This document shows positions 16,544 through 25,287 of a stretch of 64,000 nt of DNA, piece by piece. A program made the translations under genes and the position numbers. Every line of letters begins with the position of its first letter. Position 1 is the stretch's first letter. The stretch comes from Nocardiopsis potens DSM 45234 (GTDB taxonomy: Bacteria; Actinomycetota; Actinomycetes; Streptosporangiales; Streptosporangiaceae), in contig NZ_ANBB01000046.1 in NCBI RefSeq assembly GCF_000341105.1, positions 62,001 through 126,000 on the forward strand, written 5' to 3'. The notes below the pieces were generated by a model. The model had not been told where the DNA came from. It was given only the letters and a program-made list of their open reading frames with translations, and made no database searches.

Positions 16544-18037
16544 TCAGAACAGCTCGGCCTTGCCCTCGGCGACCAGGGGGTGCGGGTGGGCGCCCTTGAC
16601 GACGCCCGGGCGCTCGCCGCACAGGCGCGGGGTGGGCAGCAGCTTCTCCGGGTTGGCGGTGCCGCCCGGGTCGAGGGCGGCGCGGAAGAGGTCCATGGTC
16701 TCCAGGTCGGCCGGGCCGAACATGCGGGGCATCTGGCAGGCCTTGTCCACACCCACGCCGTGCTCGCCGGTGATCGAGCCGCCGTGCCGAATGCACAGGT
16801 CCAGGATGGCACCGGAGACCTCGGCGGCGCGGTCGCCCGCGCCGGGCTCGGCGTCGTCGAAGAGGACCAGCGGGTGCAGGTTGCCGTCGCCGGCGTGGAA
16901 GACGTTGGCCACCCGGATCCCCGACTCCGCGGAGAGCCGGGCGATGTCGCCGAGCACCTCGCCCAGCGCGGTGCGCGGCACCACGCCGTCCTGCACGATG
17001 TAGGCCGGGCTGATCCGGCCGACCGCGGCGAACGCCGACTTGCGCCCCTTCCAGATCCGGGCCCGCTCGGCGGCGCCGCTGGCCTCGCGGATCTCGAACG
17101 CGCCGGAGCCGGTGCACAGCCGGCGGACCTCGGCGGCGCCGGCGTCCACGTCGGAGGCGGGGCCGTCCAGCTCGACGATGAGCACCGCGCCCGCGCCGGG
17201 CGGGTACTCGCAGGCCACCGCGGCCTCGGCGGCCTCGATCGCGAGCGCGTCCATCATCTCGATCGCGGCGGGCAGCACCCCGGCGGCGATGATCGAGGAG
17301 ACCGCGGCGCCGCCGGCGTCCACGGTGTCGAACGCGGCGAGCAGGGTGGTGGCCTTCTCCGGGGCGCGCAGCAGCCGCACGGTGGCCTCGGTGGCGATGC
17401 CGAGGGTGCCCTCGGAGCCGATGAAGGCGCCCATCAGGTCGTATCCGGGGGCCTCGGGCGCCTTGCCGCCCAGCCGGACCAGCTCGCCCCGGGGCGTGGC
17501 GATCTGCAGCCCGAGCACGTGGTTGACGGTGAACCCGTACTTCAGGCAGTGCGCGCCGCCGGAGTTCTCCGCGATGTTCCCGCCGACCGAGCAGACCTGC
17601 TGGCTGGACGGGTCGGGGGCGTAGTAGTAGCCGTGCGGGGCGGCGGCGCGGGTGATGTCGAGGTTGGCCACGCCCGGTTCGACGACGGCGCACTCGTTGC
17701 CGATGTCGATCTCGATGATGCGGCGCATCCGGGAGGTGACCACCAGGACGCCGTCGGCGCGGGGGAGGGCCCCGGCGGAGAGCCCGGTCCCCGCTCCCCG
17801 GGGGACGAAGGGCACCCCCTCCTCGGAGCAGAGCCGCAGCACGGCGGCGACCTGCTCGGCGGTGCTCGGCAGCACCACCGCGCCGGGGACCTCGGCGTGG
17901 TAGGTCAGCCCGTCGCTCTCGTAGGTGCGGCGGCGCGAGGCGTCGGTGAGGACCCCGTCCTCACCGCAGATCGCGCGCAGCCGCGGGACGAGCGACCGCA
18001 GCCGGTCCGGGTCGATCCGCGTCGGGGCGTCCGGCAT
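16544..18037 (-). CDS. glcD: glycolate oxidase subunit GlcD
   Basis: Catalytic FAD subunit oxidising glycolate (or D-lactate) to glyoxylate (or pyruvate). The 497-residue protein has the FAD_binding_4 motifs VPFVPRGAGTGLSAGALP (about 72-89), EPGVANLDI, CSVGGNIAENSGGAHCLKYG (about 145-164) and GSEGTLGIATEA. The FAD-oxidase C-terminal motifs NVFHAGDGNLHPLVLFD and GGSITGEHGVGVDKA are also present. The start at 18037 (MPDAPTRID) follows GGGGGAGGG. The product glyoxylate is the substrate of malate synthase encoded immediately upstream, so the cluster converts glycolate to malate. A strong hairpin upstream suggests it has its own promoter. Confidence 0.96.
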   Translation of the reverse strand: MPDAPTRIDPDRLRSLVPRLRAICGEDGVLTDASRRRTYESDGLTYHAEVPGAVVLPSTAEQVAAVLRLCSEEGVPFVPRGAGTGLSAGALPRADGVLVVTSRMRRIIEIDIGNECAVVEPGVANLDITRAAAPHGYYYAPDPSSQQVCSVGGNIAENSGGAHCLKYGFTVNHVLGLQIATPRGELVRLGGKAPEAPGYDLMGAFIGSEGTLGIATEATVRLLRAPEKATTLLAAFDTVDAGGAAVSSIIAAGVLPAAIEMMDALAIEAAEAAVACEYPPGAGAVLIVELDGPASDVDAGAAEVRRLCTGSGAFEIREASGAAERARIWKGRKSAFAAVGRISPAYIVQDGVVPRTALGEVLGDIARLSAESGIRVANVFHAGDGNLHPLVLFDDAEPGAGDRAAEVSGAILDLCIRHGGSITGEHGVGVDKACQMPRMFGPADLETMDLFRAALDPGGTANPEKLLPTPRLCGERPGVVKGAHPHPLVAEGKAELF

Positions 18038-18080
18038 CGGGACCCGCCCTCCCCCACATCCGTCGAGACGGCCGTGCCCT

Positions 18081-18112
18081 GGGCCGCGCGGGGGCACCGC
18101 CCCGCGCGGCCC
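18081..18112 (-). terminator. strong hairpin between aceB and glcD
   Basis: A perfect 13-bp stem (GGGCCGCGCGGGG and complement) with a six-base loop lies between aceB and glcD, so much aceB transcription probably stops here. Confidence 0.7.
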
Positions 18113-18129
18113 GGGCGTCGAGCCCGACG

Positions 18130-19734
18130 TTACGGCATCCGCTCGTAAGCGGGAAGGGTAAGGAAGTCGGCGTAGTCGTCGGCCAGCGCGACCTCCTTGA
18201 ACAGCTCCTCGGCCTGGGTGAAGAGGTCGGCGTCGAAGGCCTCGCCCTGCGCGGTGCGGATCGCCTCCAGCTCCTCGGCGATGAGCCGCTCGACCAGCTC
18301 GGCGGTGACCTTCGGGCCGTCGTCCAGGGTGACGCCGTTGTGCAGCCACTGCCAGATCTGCGAGCGGGAGATCTCCGCGGTGGCGGCGTCCTCCATCAGG
18401 TTGTGGATGGCCACCGCGCCGTTGCCGCCCATCCACGCGGCGAGGTACTGCAGCGCCACGTTGATGTTGCCGCGCAGGCCCGCCTCGGTGACGCCGCCCT
18501 CGGTGGCGTCCACCGCGAGCAGGTCGCCGGCCTTGACCGAGACGTCCTCGCGGAGCCGGTCGATCTGGTTCGGCTTCTCGCCCAGGACGCCGTCGAAGAC
18601 CTCCTTGGCCACCGGGACCAGGTCGGGGTGGGCGACCCAGGAGCCGTCGAAGCCGTCGCCGGACTCCCGGGACTTGTCGTCGCGGACCTTGGCCAGGGCG
18701 CGCTCGTTGACCTCGGGGTCGCGGCGGCTGGGGATGAACGCGGCCATGCCGCCGATGGCGAACGCGCCGCGCCGGTGGCAGGTGCTGACCAGCAGCTCGG
18801 TGTAGGCGCGCATGAACGGGGCGGTCATGGTGACCGCGTTGCGCTCCGGGAGGAGGAAGCGGCGGCCGCGGGTGCGGTGGTACTTGATCACGCTGAACAG
18901 GTAGTCCCAGCGGCCGGCGTTCAGGCCCGCGGAGTGCTCGCGCAGCTCGTAGAGGATCTCCTCCATCTCGAACGCGGCCGGGATGGTCTCGATGAGGACC
19001 GTGGCGCGGATGGTGCCGCGCGGGATGCCGAGCCGCTCCTGGGCGACGACGAAGATGTCGTTCCAGAGCCGGGCCTCCAGGTGGCTCTCCATCTTCGGCA
19101 GGTAGAAGTAGGGGCCCTTGCCCTTGTCCAGCTGCCGCTGGGCGCAGTGCAGGAAGTAGAGCGCGAAGTCGACGATGCCGCCGGAGGTGCGCTCGCCGTC
19201 GACCAGGATGTGCTTCTCGTCCAGGTGCCAGCCGCGCGGCCGGACGACGATGGTGGCCAGCTCCGCGTCGCCCTTCAGGGCGTAGGTCTTGCCCTGGGGG
19301 GAGGTGAAGTCGATCTCGCGGTCCAGCGCGTCGCGCAGGTTGAGCTGGCCGCCGATCATGTTCTCCCACAGCGGGGTGTTGGCGTCCTCGAAGTCGGCCA
19401 GCCAGACCTTCGCCCCGGAGTTGAGGGCGTTGATGGTCATCTTGCGGTCGGTGGGGCCGGTGATCTCGACACGCCGGTCGGTGATGCCGGGGGCGGGCGG
19501 CGCGACCTTCCAGGAGGTGTCCTCGCGGATGGCGCGGGTCTCGGGCAGGAAGTCCAGATCGGCGCCCTCGGCGACCTTCTGCTGGCGGACCTTGCGCGCG
19601 GCGAGCAGCTCCTGGCGGCGCGACTCGAAACGGCGGTGCAGGTCGGCGATGAGCGCGAGCGCGTCATCGGTGAGGATCTCGTCGTACCGGTCGTGCAGGG
19701 GGCCGGTGATCTCGACCCCGGTCGTGGCGCCCAT
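18130..19734 (-). CDS. aceB: malate synthase A
   Basis: Condenses glyoxylate and acetyl-CoA to malate. The 534-residue protein has isoform A features: [29 protein letters not shown] with the catalytic-region acidic residues, then [62 protein letters not shown] and the C-terminal [45 protein letters not shown] segment follow. I chose the ATG at 19734, with GGAAGG six bases upstream. A good promoter and an IclR-type operator lie just upstream. It is next to glcDEF, and both supply or use glyoxylate. Confidence 0.97.
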   Translation of the reverse strand: MGATTGVEITGPLHDRYDEILTDDALALIADLHRRFESRRQELLAARKVRQQKVAEGADLDFLPETRAIREDTSWKVAPPAPGITDRRVEITGPTDRKMTINALNSGAKVWLADFEDANTPLWENMIGGQLNLRDALDREIDFTSPQGKTYALKGDAELATIVVRPRGWHLDEKHILVDGERTSGGIVDFALYFLHCAQRQLDKGKGPYFYLPKMESHLEARLWNDIFVVAQERLGIPRGTIRATVLIETIPAAFEMEEILYELREHSAGLNAGRWDYLFSVIKYHRTRGRRFLLPERNAVTMTAPFMRAYTELLVSTCHRRGAFAIGGMAAFIPSRRDPEVNERALAKVRDDKSRESGDGFDGSWVAHPDLVPVAKEVFDGVLGEKPNQIDRLREDVSVKAGDLLAVDATEGGVTEAGLRGNINVALQYLAAWMGGNGAVAIHNLMEDAATAEISRSQIWQWLHNGVTLDDGPKVTAELVERLIAEELEAIRTAQGEAFDADLFTQAEELFKEVALADDYADFLTLPAYERMP

Positions 19735-19762
19735 GAGAAACCTTCCACGAAGCGAAAGCTGG

Positions 19763-19777
19763 TTTTGGATTGCGGAA
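19763..19777. promoter_or_regulatory. candidate IclR/AllR-type operator before aceB
   Basis: On the aceB strand the site reads TTCCGCAATCCAAAA. It shares the TTCCG...A half with the sites before iclR (56041-56055) and the aldolase gene (56224-56238), but the second half is degenerate. It lies just downstream of the -10, where a bound protein would block initiation. Confidence 0.5.
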
Positions 19778-19781
19778 TATG

Positions 19782-19811
19782 ACGCTACTCTTCGGTTCGG
19801 GCGGTGGTCAA
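19782..19811 (-). promoter_or_regulatory. aceB promoter
   Basis: On the reverse strand TTGACC (19811-19806) and TAGCGT (19787-19782) are separated by 18 bases, close to the vegetative sigma consensus. The predicted transcription start falls within the adjacent operator-like site. Confidence 0.65.
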
Positions 19812-20046
19812 TGTTGTGCGCCACTCACACGGCGGAAAACCTTTGGATCCGGGTAAAGATATCGATTCTTTCCGGTGAAGGTCGCCGTGATCTTCGGTCA
19901 GCGGCAGAAACGATGTGTTCTGTCTGTGGTCGTAGCGGGACCGCCGCGGGGCGCGGTGTGAAAACCTGATGCCCGCCGATCGGCCCCGTGCGACGATCCT
20001 GGGAACATCGTGCGCGGACAGGGCGTTGCCCTGGCTGGAGGGATAT

Positions 20047-21468
20047 TTGCGTACTGCTCACGACCACGAGACCGACCGCGAAGACGAGACCGCCGGCGCG
20101 CCCGCGCAGGGCGAGCTCGAACTGGAGGAGCGCCACGCGCTGCGCCGTGTGGCGGGCCTGTCCACCGAGCTCGACGACGTCACCGAGGTGGAGTACCGCT
20201 CGCTGCGGCTGGAGCGCGTCGTCCTGATCGGGGTGTGGACCAGCGGCACCCAGGCCGACGCCGACAACTCGCTCGTCGAGCTCAAGCACCTCGCCGAGAC
20301 CGCCGGCGCGATGGTCCTGGAGGGCGTCACCCAGCGCCGCTCCAAGCCCGATCCGGCCACCTACATCGGCCGCGGCAAGGCCGAGGAGCTGCACGGCATC
20401 GTGGAGGCCACCGGCGCCGACACCGTCATCTGCGACGGCGAGCTGGCCCCCGGCCAGCTCCGGCAGCTGGAGGACGTGGTCAAGGTCAAGGTGATCGACC
20501 GCACCGCGCTCATCCTGGACATCTTCGCCCAGCACGCGCGGAGCAGCGAGGGCAAGGCCCAGGTCGAACTGGCCCAGCTCAGCTACCTGCTGCCGCGGCT
20601 GCGCGGCTGGGGCGGCTCGCTGTCCCGGCAGGCCGGCGGGCGCGCGGGCGGCAACGGCGGCGTGGGCCTGCGCGGCCCCGGTGAGACCAAGATCGAGACC
20701 GACCGGCGCCGGATCAACACCCGGATGGCCAAGCTGCGCCGCCAGCTCGCCCAGATGGTCACCGCCCGCGACGTCAAGCGCGACCGCCGCCGGGCCCGCG
20801 AGGTGCCCGCGGTGGCGATCGCCGGCTACACCAACGCGGGCAAGTCCAGCCTGCTCAACCGGCTCACCGGCGCCGGGGTGCTGGTGGAGGACGCGCTGTT
20901 CGCCACCCTGGACCCGGCCGTGCGCCAGGCCCGTACCCCCGACGGCCGCGGGTTCACCCTCAGCGACACCGTCGGATTCGTCCGGCACCTGCCGCACCAG
21001 CTGGTCGAGGCGTTCCGCTCCACCCTGGAGGAGGTCGCCGACTCCGACCTGATCCTGCACGTGGTGGACGCCTCCGACGCCGACCCGGAGCGCCAGCTCG
21101 CCGCGGTCCGCGAGGTCTTCGCCGAGATCGGCGCCGGCGACGTGCCGGAGCTGGTGGTGCTGAACAAGACCGACGCCGCCGACGAGCTCACCGTCAAGGC
21201 GCTGCGCACCCGCGAGCCCGGTGCGGTCGAGGTCTCCGCCCGCACCGGCGCGGGCATCGGCGAGCTGGTCGCCGCGGTCGCCGCGGCCCTGCCGGAGCTG
21301 GACCGCGAGGTCCGCGCGGTCGTCCCCTACCACCGGGGCGACCTGGTCTCCCGGGTGCACCAGGAGGGGCGCGTCGTCGCCGAGGAGCACACCGCGGACG
21401 GCACCTCGCTGCACGCCTGGGTGCCCGAGCGGCTGGCCGGCAAGCTCGCGGAGTACGCGGGCGTCTGA
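20047..21468 (+). CDS. hflX: ribosome-associated GTPase HflX
   Basis: Translational GTPase that binds 50S subunits and helps split stalled ribosomes. The N-terminal HflX domain (about 25-200) includes ELEERHALRRVAGLSTELDDVTEVEYRSLRLERVVLIGVW, the TYIGRGKAEEL loop and LRGPGETKIETDRR. The G domain follows, with P-loop GYTNAGKSS, switch DTVGFVRHLPHQLVEAFRSTLEE, NKTD and SARTG. I chose a TTG at 20047 because GGAGGG lies at good spacing and homologues start near here. An in-frame ATG at 19969 would add 26 residues without SD support. Length is then 473 residues, normal. Confidence 0.95.
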   Translation: MRTAHDHETDREDETAGAPAQGELELEERHALRRVAGLSTELDDVTEVEYRSLRLERVVLIGVWTSGTQADADNSLVELKHLAETAGAMVLEGVTQRRSKPDPATYIGRGKAEELHGIVEATGADTVICDGELAPGQLRQLEDVVKVKVIDRTALILDIFAQHARSSEGKAQVELAQLSYLLPRLRGWGGSLSRQAGGRAGGNGGVGLRGPGETKIETDRRRINTRMAKLRRQLAQMVTARDVKRDRRRAREVPAVAIAGYTNAGKSSLLNRLTGAGVLVEDALFATLDPAVRQARTPDGRGFTLSDTVGFVRHLPHQLVEAFRSTLEEVADSDLILHVVDASDADPERQLAAVREVFAEIGAGDVPELVVLNKTDAADELTVKALRTREPGAVEVSARTGAGIGELVAAVAAALPELDREVRAVVPYHRGDLVSRVHQEGRVVAEEHTADGTSLHAWVPERLAGKLAEYAGV

Positions 21469-22106
21469 CCCGGAGGCGAGCGGACCGGAGGCGGACGGGC
21501 CGCCGGAGGCGGCCGCGGGGCGGGCGCCGGGGAACGCACCCCGGCACCCGCCCCTTTCGCGTCCGCGCCGCCCCGGACGGGACCGCTCCGGCGGCGGAGG
21601 GCCCCTTTCCCATCGGGCCCGGCCAGGGCGGCAGGGCCCCGGCGCCCGGCGCGGCACGCCCGAGCAGGGCGCGGGACCGGACGGCCGCCGGCGGCTGCGG
21701 CGGGCGGAACCCCCTCCGGTCGCCGCGGCGGGGCCGGAGCGGCGCGCAGGGGCACGGCCGAAATGCGGCGATCCCGGCGAATCCTCCTGCGGCGGCTCCT
21801 CCGGCGGCGCGGCGCGGCGGCGGAACCCCGCGCGGGGCTCCGCCGTTGGGCCTATCGTGGGGGTGCCCCTTCGGGCCGGGCCCGGCGGGCGCCCGCCCAG
21901 CGGTGGCAGAGGTGTACACGCCCCGGCCGATGAACTAGGTTCTACGACCATCGGCGCGGCACGCCCGAGCCGCCGGCCTCCCCAGGCCGCACCGCCGCCC
22001 TCCCGGCCGGACCAGCTGAGATCGAGGTCGCTTATGCACGCCCTGCCGTCGAGCCCTTCCGAGCCGGCCGCGCACCCGCGGCCGTGACCCCGGCCGGGGC
22101 GAGACG
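21469..22106. other. hflX-hutI intergenic region
   Basis: A 638-bp region with no convincing gene. A hairpin at 21498-21514 (GGCCGCC, three-base loop, GGCGGCC) can end hflX transcription. Near 21930-21945 a relatively AT-rich patch with the dyad GAAC-TAG-GTTC and a TAGGTT hexamer is the best hutI promoter candidate. The rest is uniform GC-rich sequence. Confidence 0.5.
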
Positions 22107-23315
22107 ATGACCGTACGACTCCTCACCAATATCGGCCGCCTGTGGACCGGGACGGACCTGCTCAGCAACGCCGCGATGCTGCTGCGCGACGACCGGGTCG
22201 CCTGGGTCGGCGCCGCGGCCGACCTCCCGCAGAGCCTGCCCGGGGTGATCGACGACATCGTCGACGTCGACGAGGTGGACAACCTCGGCGGAGGCCTGGT
22301 GACCCCCGGTCTGGTCGACGCGCACAGCCACCCCGTCTACGCGGGCAACCGCTACGCCGAGGTGTCGATGCGCGCCGGCGGCGCCACCATGGCCGAGATC
22401 AGCGGGGCGGGCGGCGGGGTCGCCTCCACCGTCACCGTGACCCGCGGGACCGACCCGTGGACCCTGTGCAACGCGGTCCGGGAGCGGCTGCGGCGCTGGG
22501 TGCTCTCCGGGTGCACCACCGTGGAGACCAAGACCGGCTACCACCTCACCCGGGACGGCGAGCTGGCCGACGTGCGGCTGCTCCGCTCCCTGGAGGAGGA
22601 GCCGGGCATGCCCCGGCTGCACGTCACCTTCTTCGCCGCGCACGCCGTGCCGCCGGAGTACTTCGGCCGCCCGCACGACTACGTCGAGGCGGTCGCCTCC
22701 TGGCTGGGCGACGCCGCGCAGGCCGGAGCGGAGGGCGTCGACGTCTACTGCGACAACCACCAGTTCACCGCGGAGGACGCGCAGCGGCTGCTGGCCGCGG
22801 GCCGCACCGCGGGCCTCCGCACCCACGTGCACGCCTGCGCCAAACCCCGGCACGGCGCCGTCCGGATGGCCGCGGACATGCAGTGCGACTCGGTGGACCT
22901 GCTGCACGACACCGACGAGGACGACGTCCTCGCGCTGGCCAAGACCGGCACCCCGGTGGTCGCCTGCCCCACCACCTCGCTGCTGGAGCAGCGCCGGCCG
23001 CCGATCCGCGCCCTGCTCGACCACGGCGTCCCGGTCGCGCTGGGCACCGACCACAACCCGGGCCAGTCGGGCGCGACCTCGCTGCCGCTGGCCATCTCCC
23101 TGGCGGTGTCCATGTTCGGGATGAGCGTGCTGGAGGCGCTGCGCGCCGCCACCGCGGGCGGCGCGCTCGCCCTGGGCAGCACCGACGTCGGGATCCTCGC
23201 CCCGGGGCGCTACGCCGACATCGTCCAGTGGGACGCCGACCACGAGGGCGCCTTCGCCTGGTCCTACGGCCTGAACACCATCCGGGTGTGGCGCGGCGGC
23301 GAGACCATCCGCTGA
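22107..23315 (+). CDS. hutI: imidazolonepropionase-type amidohydrolase
   Basis: A 402-residue metal-dependent amidohydrolase. Imidazolonepropionase opens the ring of 4-imidazolone-5-propionate to N-formimino-glutamate in histidine breakdown. Visible are the metal-binding GLVDAHSHPVYAGNR (about 68-82) and SGCTTVETKTGYHLT. YCDNHQFTAEDAQRLLAAGRTAGLRTHVHACAK with further His ligands and VALGTDHNPGQSGATSLPLAISLAVSMFGM with the conserved Asp follow. The C-terminus has the usual GILAPGRYADIVQWD box. No other hut gene is adjacent, so histidine use is inferred from the family only. Start ATG 22107 has a weak GAGACG. Confidence 0.85.
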   Translation: MTVRLLTNIGRLWTGTDLLSNAAMLLRDDRVAWVGAAADLPQSLPGVIDDIVDVDEVDNLGGGLVTPGLVDAHSHPVYAGNRYAEVSMRAGGATMAEISGAGGGVASTVTVTRGTDPWTLCNAVRERLRRWVLSGCTTVETKTGYHLTRDGELADVRLLRSLEEEPGMPRLHVTFFAAHAVPPEYFGRPHDYVEAVASWLGDAAQAGAEGVDVYCDNHQFTAEDAQRLLAAGRTAGLRTHVHACAKPRHGAVRMAADMQCDSVDLLHDTDEDDVLALAKTGTPVVACPTTSLLEQRRPPIRALLDHGVPVALGTDHNPGQSGATSLPLAISLAVSMFGMSVLEALRAATAGGALALGSTDVGILAPGRYADIVQWDADHEGAFAWSYGLNTIRVWRGGETIR

Positions 23316-23357
23316 CATCCGCTGCCCCCGGCCGCCGAGGGGCCGGCCCGGGGCCGC

Positions 23358-24326
23358 TCAGCGCTTGGCGCGGTGGGTGGCGATCTCGATGACGGCCCGC
23401 TCCAGGGCGTAGGCCGGGTCGCGGCCGGCGCCCTTGATCAGCGCGTCGGTCTCGGCGATGATCCGCATGGCGTGCGCGACGCCCTGCGGGGTCCAGCCGC
23501 GCGCCTGCTGGCGGAGGGTCTTCAGCTTCCACGGCGGCACCTTGGCGCGCTTGGCCAGCTCGGCCTCGGGGACGCCGCGCGGCGGCTGGGCGGCGACCGC
23601 GAGCCCGCGCACCGCCCCGGCCAGCGCGCTGTTGATCAGCACCGGCGCGGTCCCCACCGCCAGCGACCAGCGCAGCTGCTCCAGCGCCTCGGGCAGCCGG
23701 CCCTCCACCGCGCGGTCGGCGACGGTGAAGCCGCTGGCCTCCGCCTTGCCGGAGTGGTACCGGGCGACCGCCGCGGCGTCCACCCGGCCCTCGGTGTCGG
23801 CGATCAGCTGGGTGCAGGCCGCCGCGATCTCCCGCAGGTCGTTGCCGACCGCGTCGAGCAGCCCCTGCGCGGCGTCCGCGGTGATCTGCCGCCCGGCGCG
23901 GGAGAACTCGTCCTTGATGAAGCGCAGCCGCTCGGCGGGCTTGGTCGGCTTGGCGCAGTCGACCCTGGCCGCGCCGGCCTTCTTCGCCGCCTCCAGCAGC
24001 GCCTTGCCCTTGGCGCCGCCGGCGTGCACCAGCACCAGGGAGACGTCGTCGGCCGGGTCCTTGAAGTAGCCGGAGACCTCCGCGGCGAGGTCCTTGACCA
24101 GGTCCTGGGAGGAACGCAGCACCACCACCCGGCGCTCGCCGAACAGCGACGGGGAGACCACCTCGGCGAGCCTGCCCGGGCTCACCTGCGACGGCACCAG
24201 GTCGTGCACGTCCACCTCCGGGTCCTCCGCCCGCACCTGCGCCACCAGCGCGGCGACGGCCCGGTCGACCAGGAGCTCCTCGTCGCCGACCACGAGGGTC
24301 AGCGGAGCGACAGGGGTGGAAGCCAT
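23358..24326 (-). CDS. holA: DNA polymerase III subunit delta HolA
   Basis: Clamp-loader delta subunit that opens the sliding clamp. The 322-residue protein begins with PLTLVVGDEELLVDRAVAALVAQVRAED, has the FGERRVVVLRSSQDL segment and an AAA-lid-like VGNDLREIAAACTQLIA. The PPWKLKTLRQQARGWTPQGVAHAMRIIAETDALIKG collar helices, highly conserved in actinobacterial HolA, follow. The gene lies downstream of comEC, the standard actinobacterial arrangement, with an alpha/beta hydrolase gene inserted between. CATGCT lies six bases before the start, so the gene may have its own leaderless promoter. Confidence 0.94.
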   Translation of the reverse strand: MASTPVAPLTLVVGDEELLVDRAVAALVAQVRAEDPEVDVHDLVPSQVSPGRLAEVVSPSLFGERRVVVLRSSQDLVKDLAAEVSGYFKDPADDVSLVLVHAGGAKGKALLEAAKKAGAARVDCAKPTKPAERLRFIKDEFSRAGRQITADAAQGLLDAVGNDLREIAAACTQLIADTEGRVDAAAVARYHSGKAEASGFTVADRAVEGRLPEALEQLRWSLAVGTAPVLINSALAGAVRGLAVAAQPPRGVPEAELAKRAKVPPWKLKTLRQQARGWTPQGVAHAMRIIAETDALIKGAGRDPAYALERAVIEIATHRAKR

Positions 24327-24383
24327 GAGAGCAGCATGCCATGGACCGAGGACCGGACGGTGCGGATCTGCGGGCGGCCCCGC

Positions 24384-25166
24384 TCACCATCCGATGCCGT
24401 CGAGGAAGCCGGCGAGGATCCGGTCGAACTCCTCCGGGCGGCACAGGTTGGAGGGGTCGAAGGAGTCCTCGACCACGGCGAGCCGGCCGTCCGGCACCGC
24501 CTCGGCGATCCGCCGCGACATCGGCACCAGCCAGGGGGAGTCGCCCGCGACGGCCAGCACCGGGCAGTCGAGGGCGGACAGCTCCGGCAGGTGGTCGACG
24601 CGGTTGAGGGCGTAGCGGATCTTGACGGTCTCCATCCGCCGCATCTCCGCCAGGCCGGCCTCCAGCCGCCGCAGGGCGTGCGGCCACCGCGCGTACTGGT
24701 GCCGGATCCCGGGGCGGAGCAGCCCGGGGAAGAGCCACAGCCAGCCGGTGGCGTAGAGCAGGGCGAGGTTGGCGGCCTCGGCGGGGGAGCGGGGCCGGGT
24801 GTCGGCGAAGGAGTCCACGGTGACCAGCCCGGCCACCCGGTCGGGGGCGTCGAGGGCGAAGCGCTGCGCCAGCACGCCGCCGTAGCTCACCCCGCAGACG
24901 ACGGCCCGCTCGACCCCGAGGCGGTCCAGCACCGGCCCGATGTCCGCGGCCTGCCGGGACAGCACGTTCCGCCACCCCCGCAGCGGGGAGGAGCCGCCCG
25001 CGCCGCACGGGTCGAGCGCTATGACGCGGTGGTCCGCGGAGAACCGCTCGACCTGCGCGGCCCAGACGGAGCGGTCCAACCCCAGCCCGGGAAGGAGCAG
25101 CAGAGCCGGGCCGGCACCGCGGTCCTCGAAGCCGATCACGGTGTCGCCGATCCGGACGTCGGGCAC
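24384..25166 (-). CDS. alpha/beta hydrolase
   Basis: A 260-residue alpha/beta-hydrolase-fold protein. It has the oxyanion-hole region LLLPGLGLDRSVW (about 24-36), the nucleophile elbow GVSYGG (about 91-96, Ser catalytic), and an acid candidate in VLAVAGDSPW (about 205). A catalytic His is not obvious near the C-terminus (expected around VVEDSFDPSNLCRPEEF), which is unusual. I chose the GTG at 25166, eight bases after AGGAGG. The substrate is unknown. It sits between comEC and holA on the same strand, with gaps of 121 and 57 bp. Confidence 0.87.
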   Translation of the reverse strand: MPDVRIGDTVIGFEDRGAGPALLLLPGLGLDRSVWAAQVERFSADHRVIALDPCGAGGSSPLRGWRNVLSRQAADIGPVLDRLGVERAVVCGVSYGGVLAQRFALDAPDRVAGLVTVDSFADTRPRSPAEAANLALLYATGWLWLFPGLLRPGIRHQYARWPHALRRLEAGLAEMRRMETVKIRYALNRVDHLPELSALDCPVLAVAGDSPWLVPMSRRIAEAVPDGRLAVVEDSFDPSNLCRPEEFDRILAGFLDGIGW

Positions 25167-25287
25167 GGGACGCACCTCCTGGAGGCGGCCGGGGCGGCCG
25201 CGGGAGCGGACGGGGTGCCTCCAGCACTATCAACCGCCGCTCCCCCGGGGCGTGGGCCCCCGCCGGAGGGCTCACCCGCGGGAGGGC

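Noticed and set aside
21930-21950. LexA box
   Set aside because: The dyad is GAAC-N3-GTTC; actinobacterial LexA sites need GAAC-N4-GTTC, and the downstream gene is hutI.
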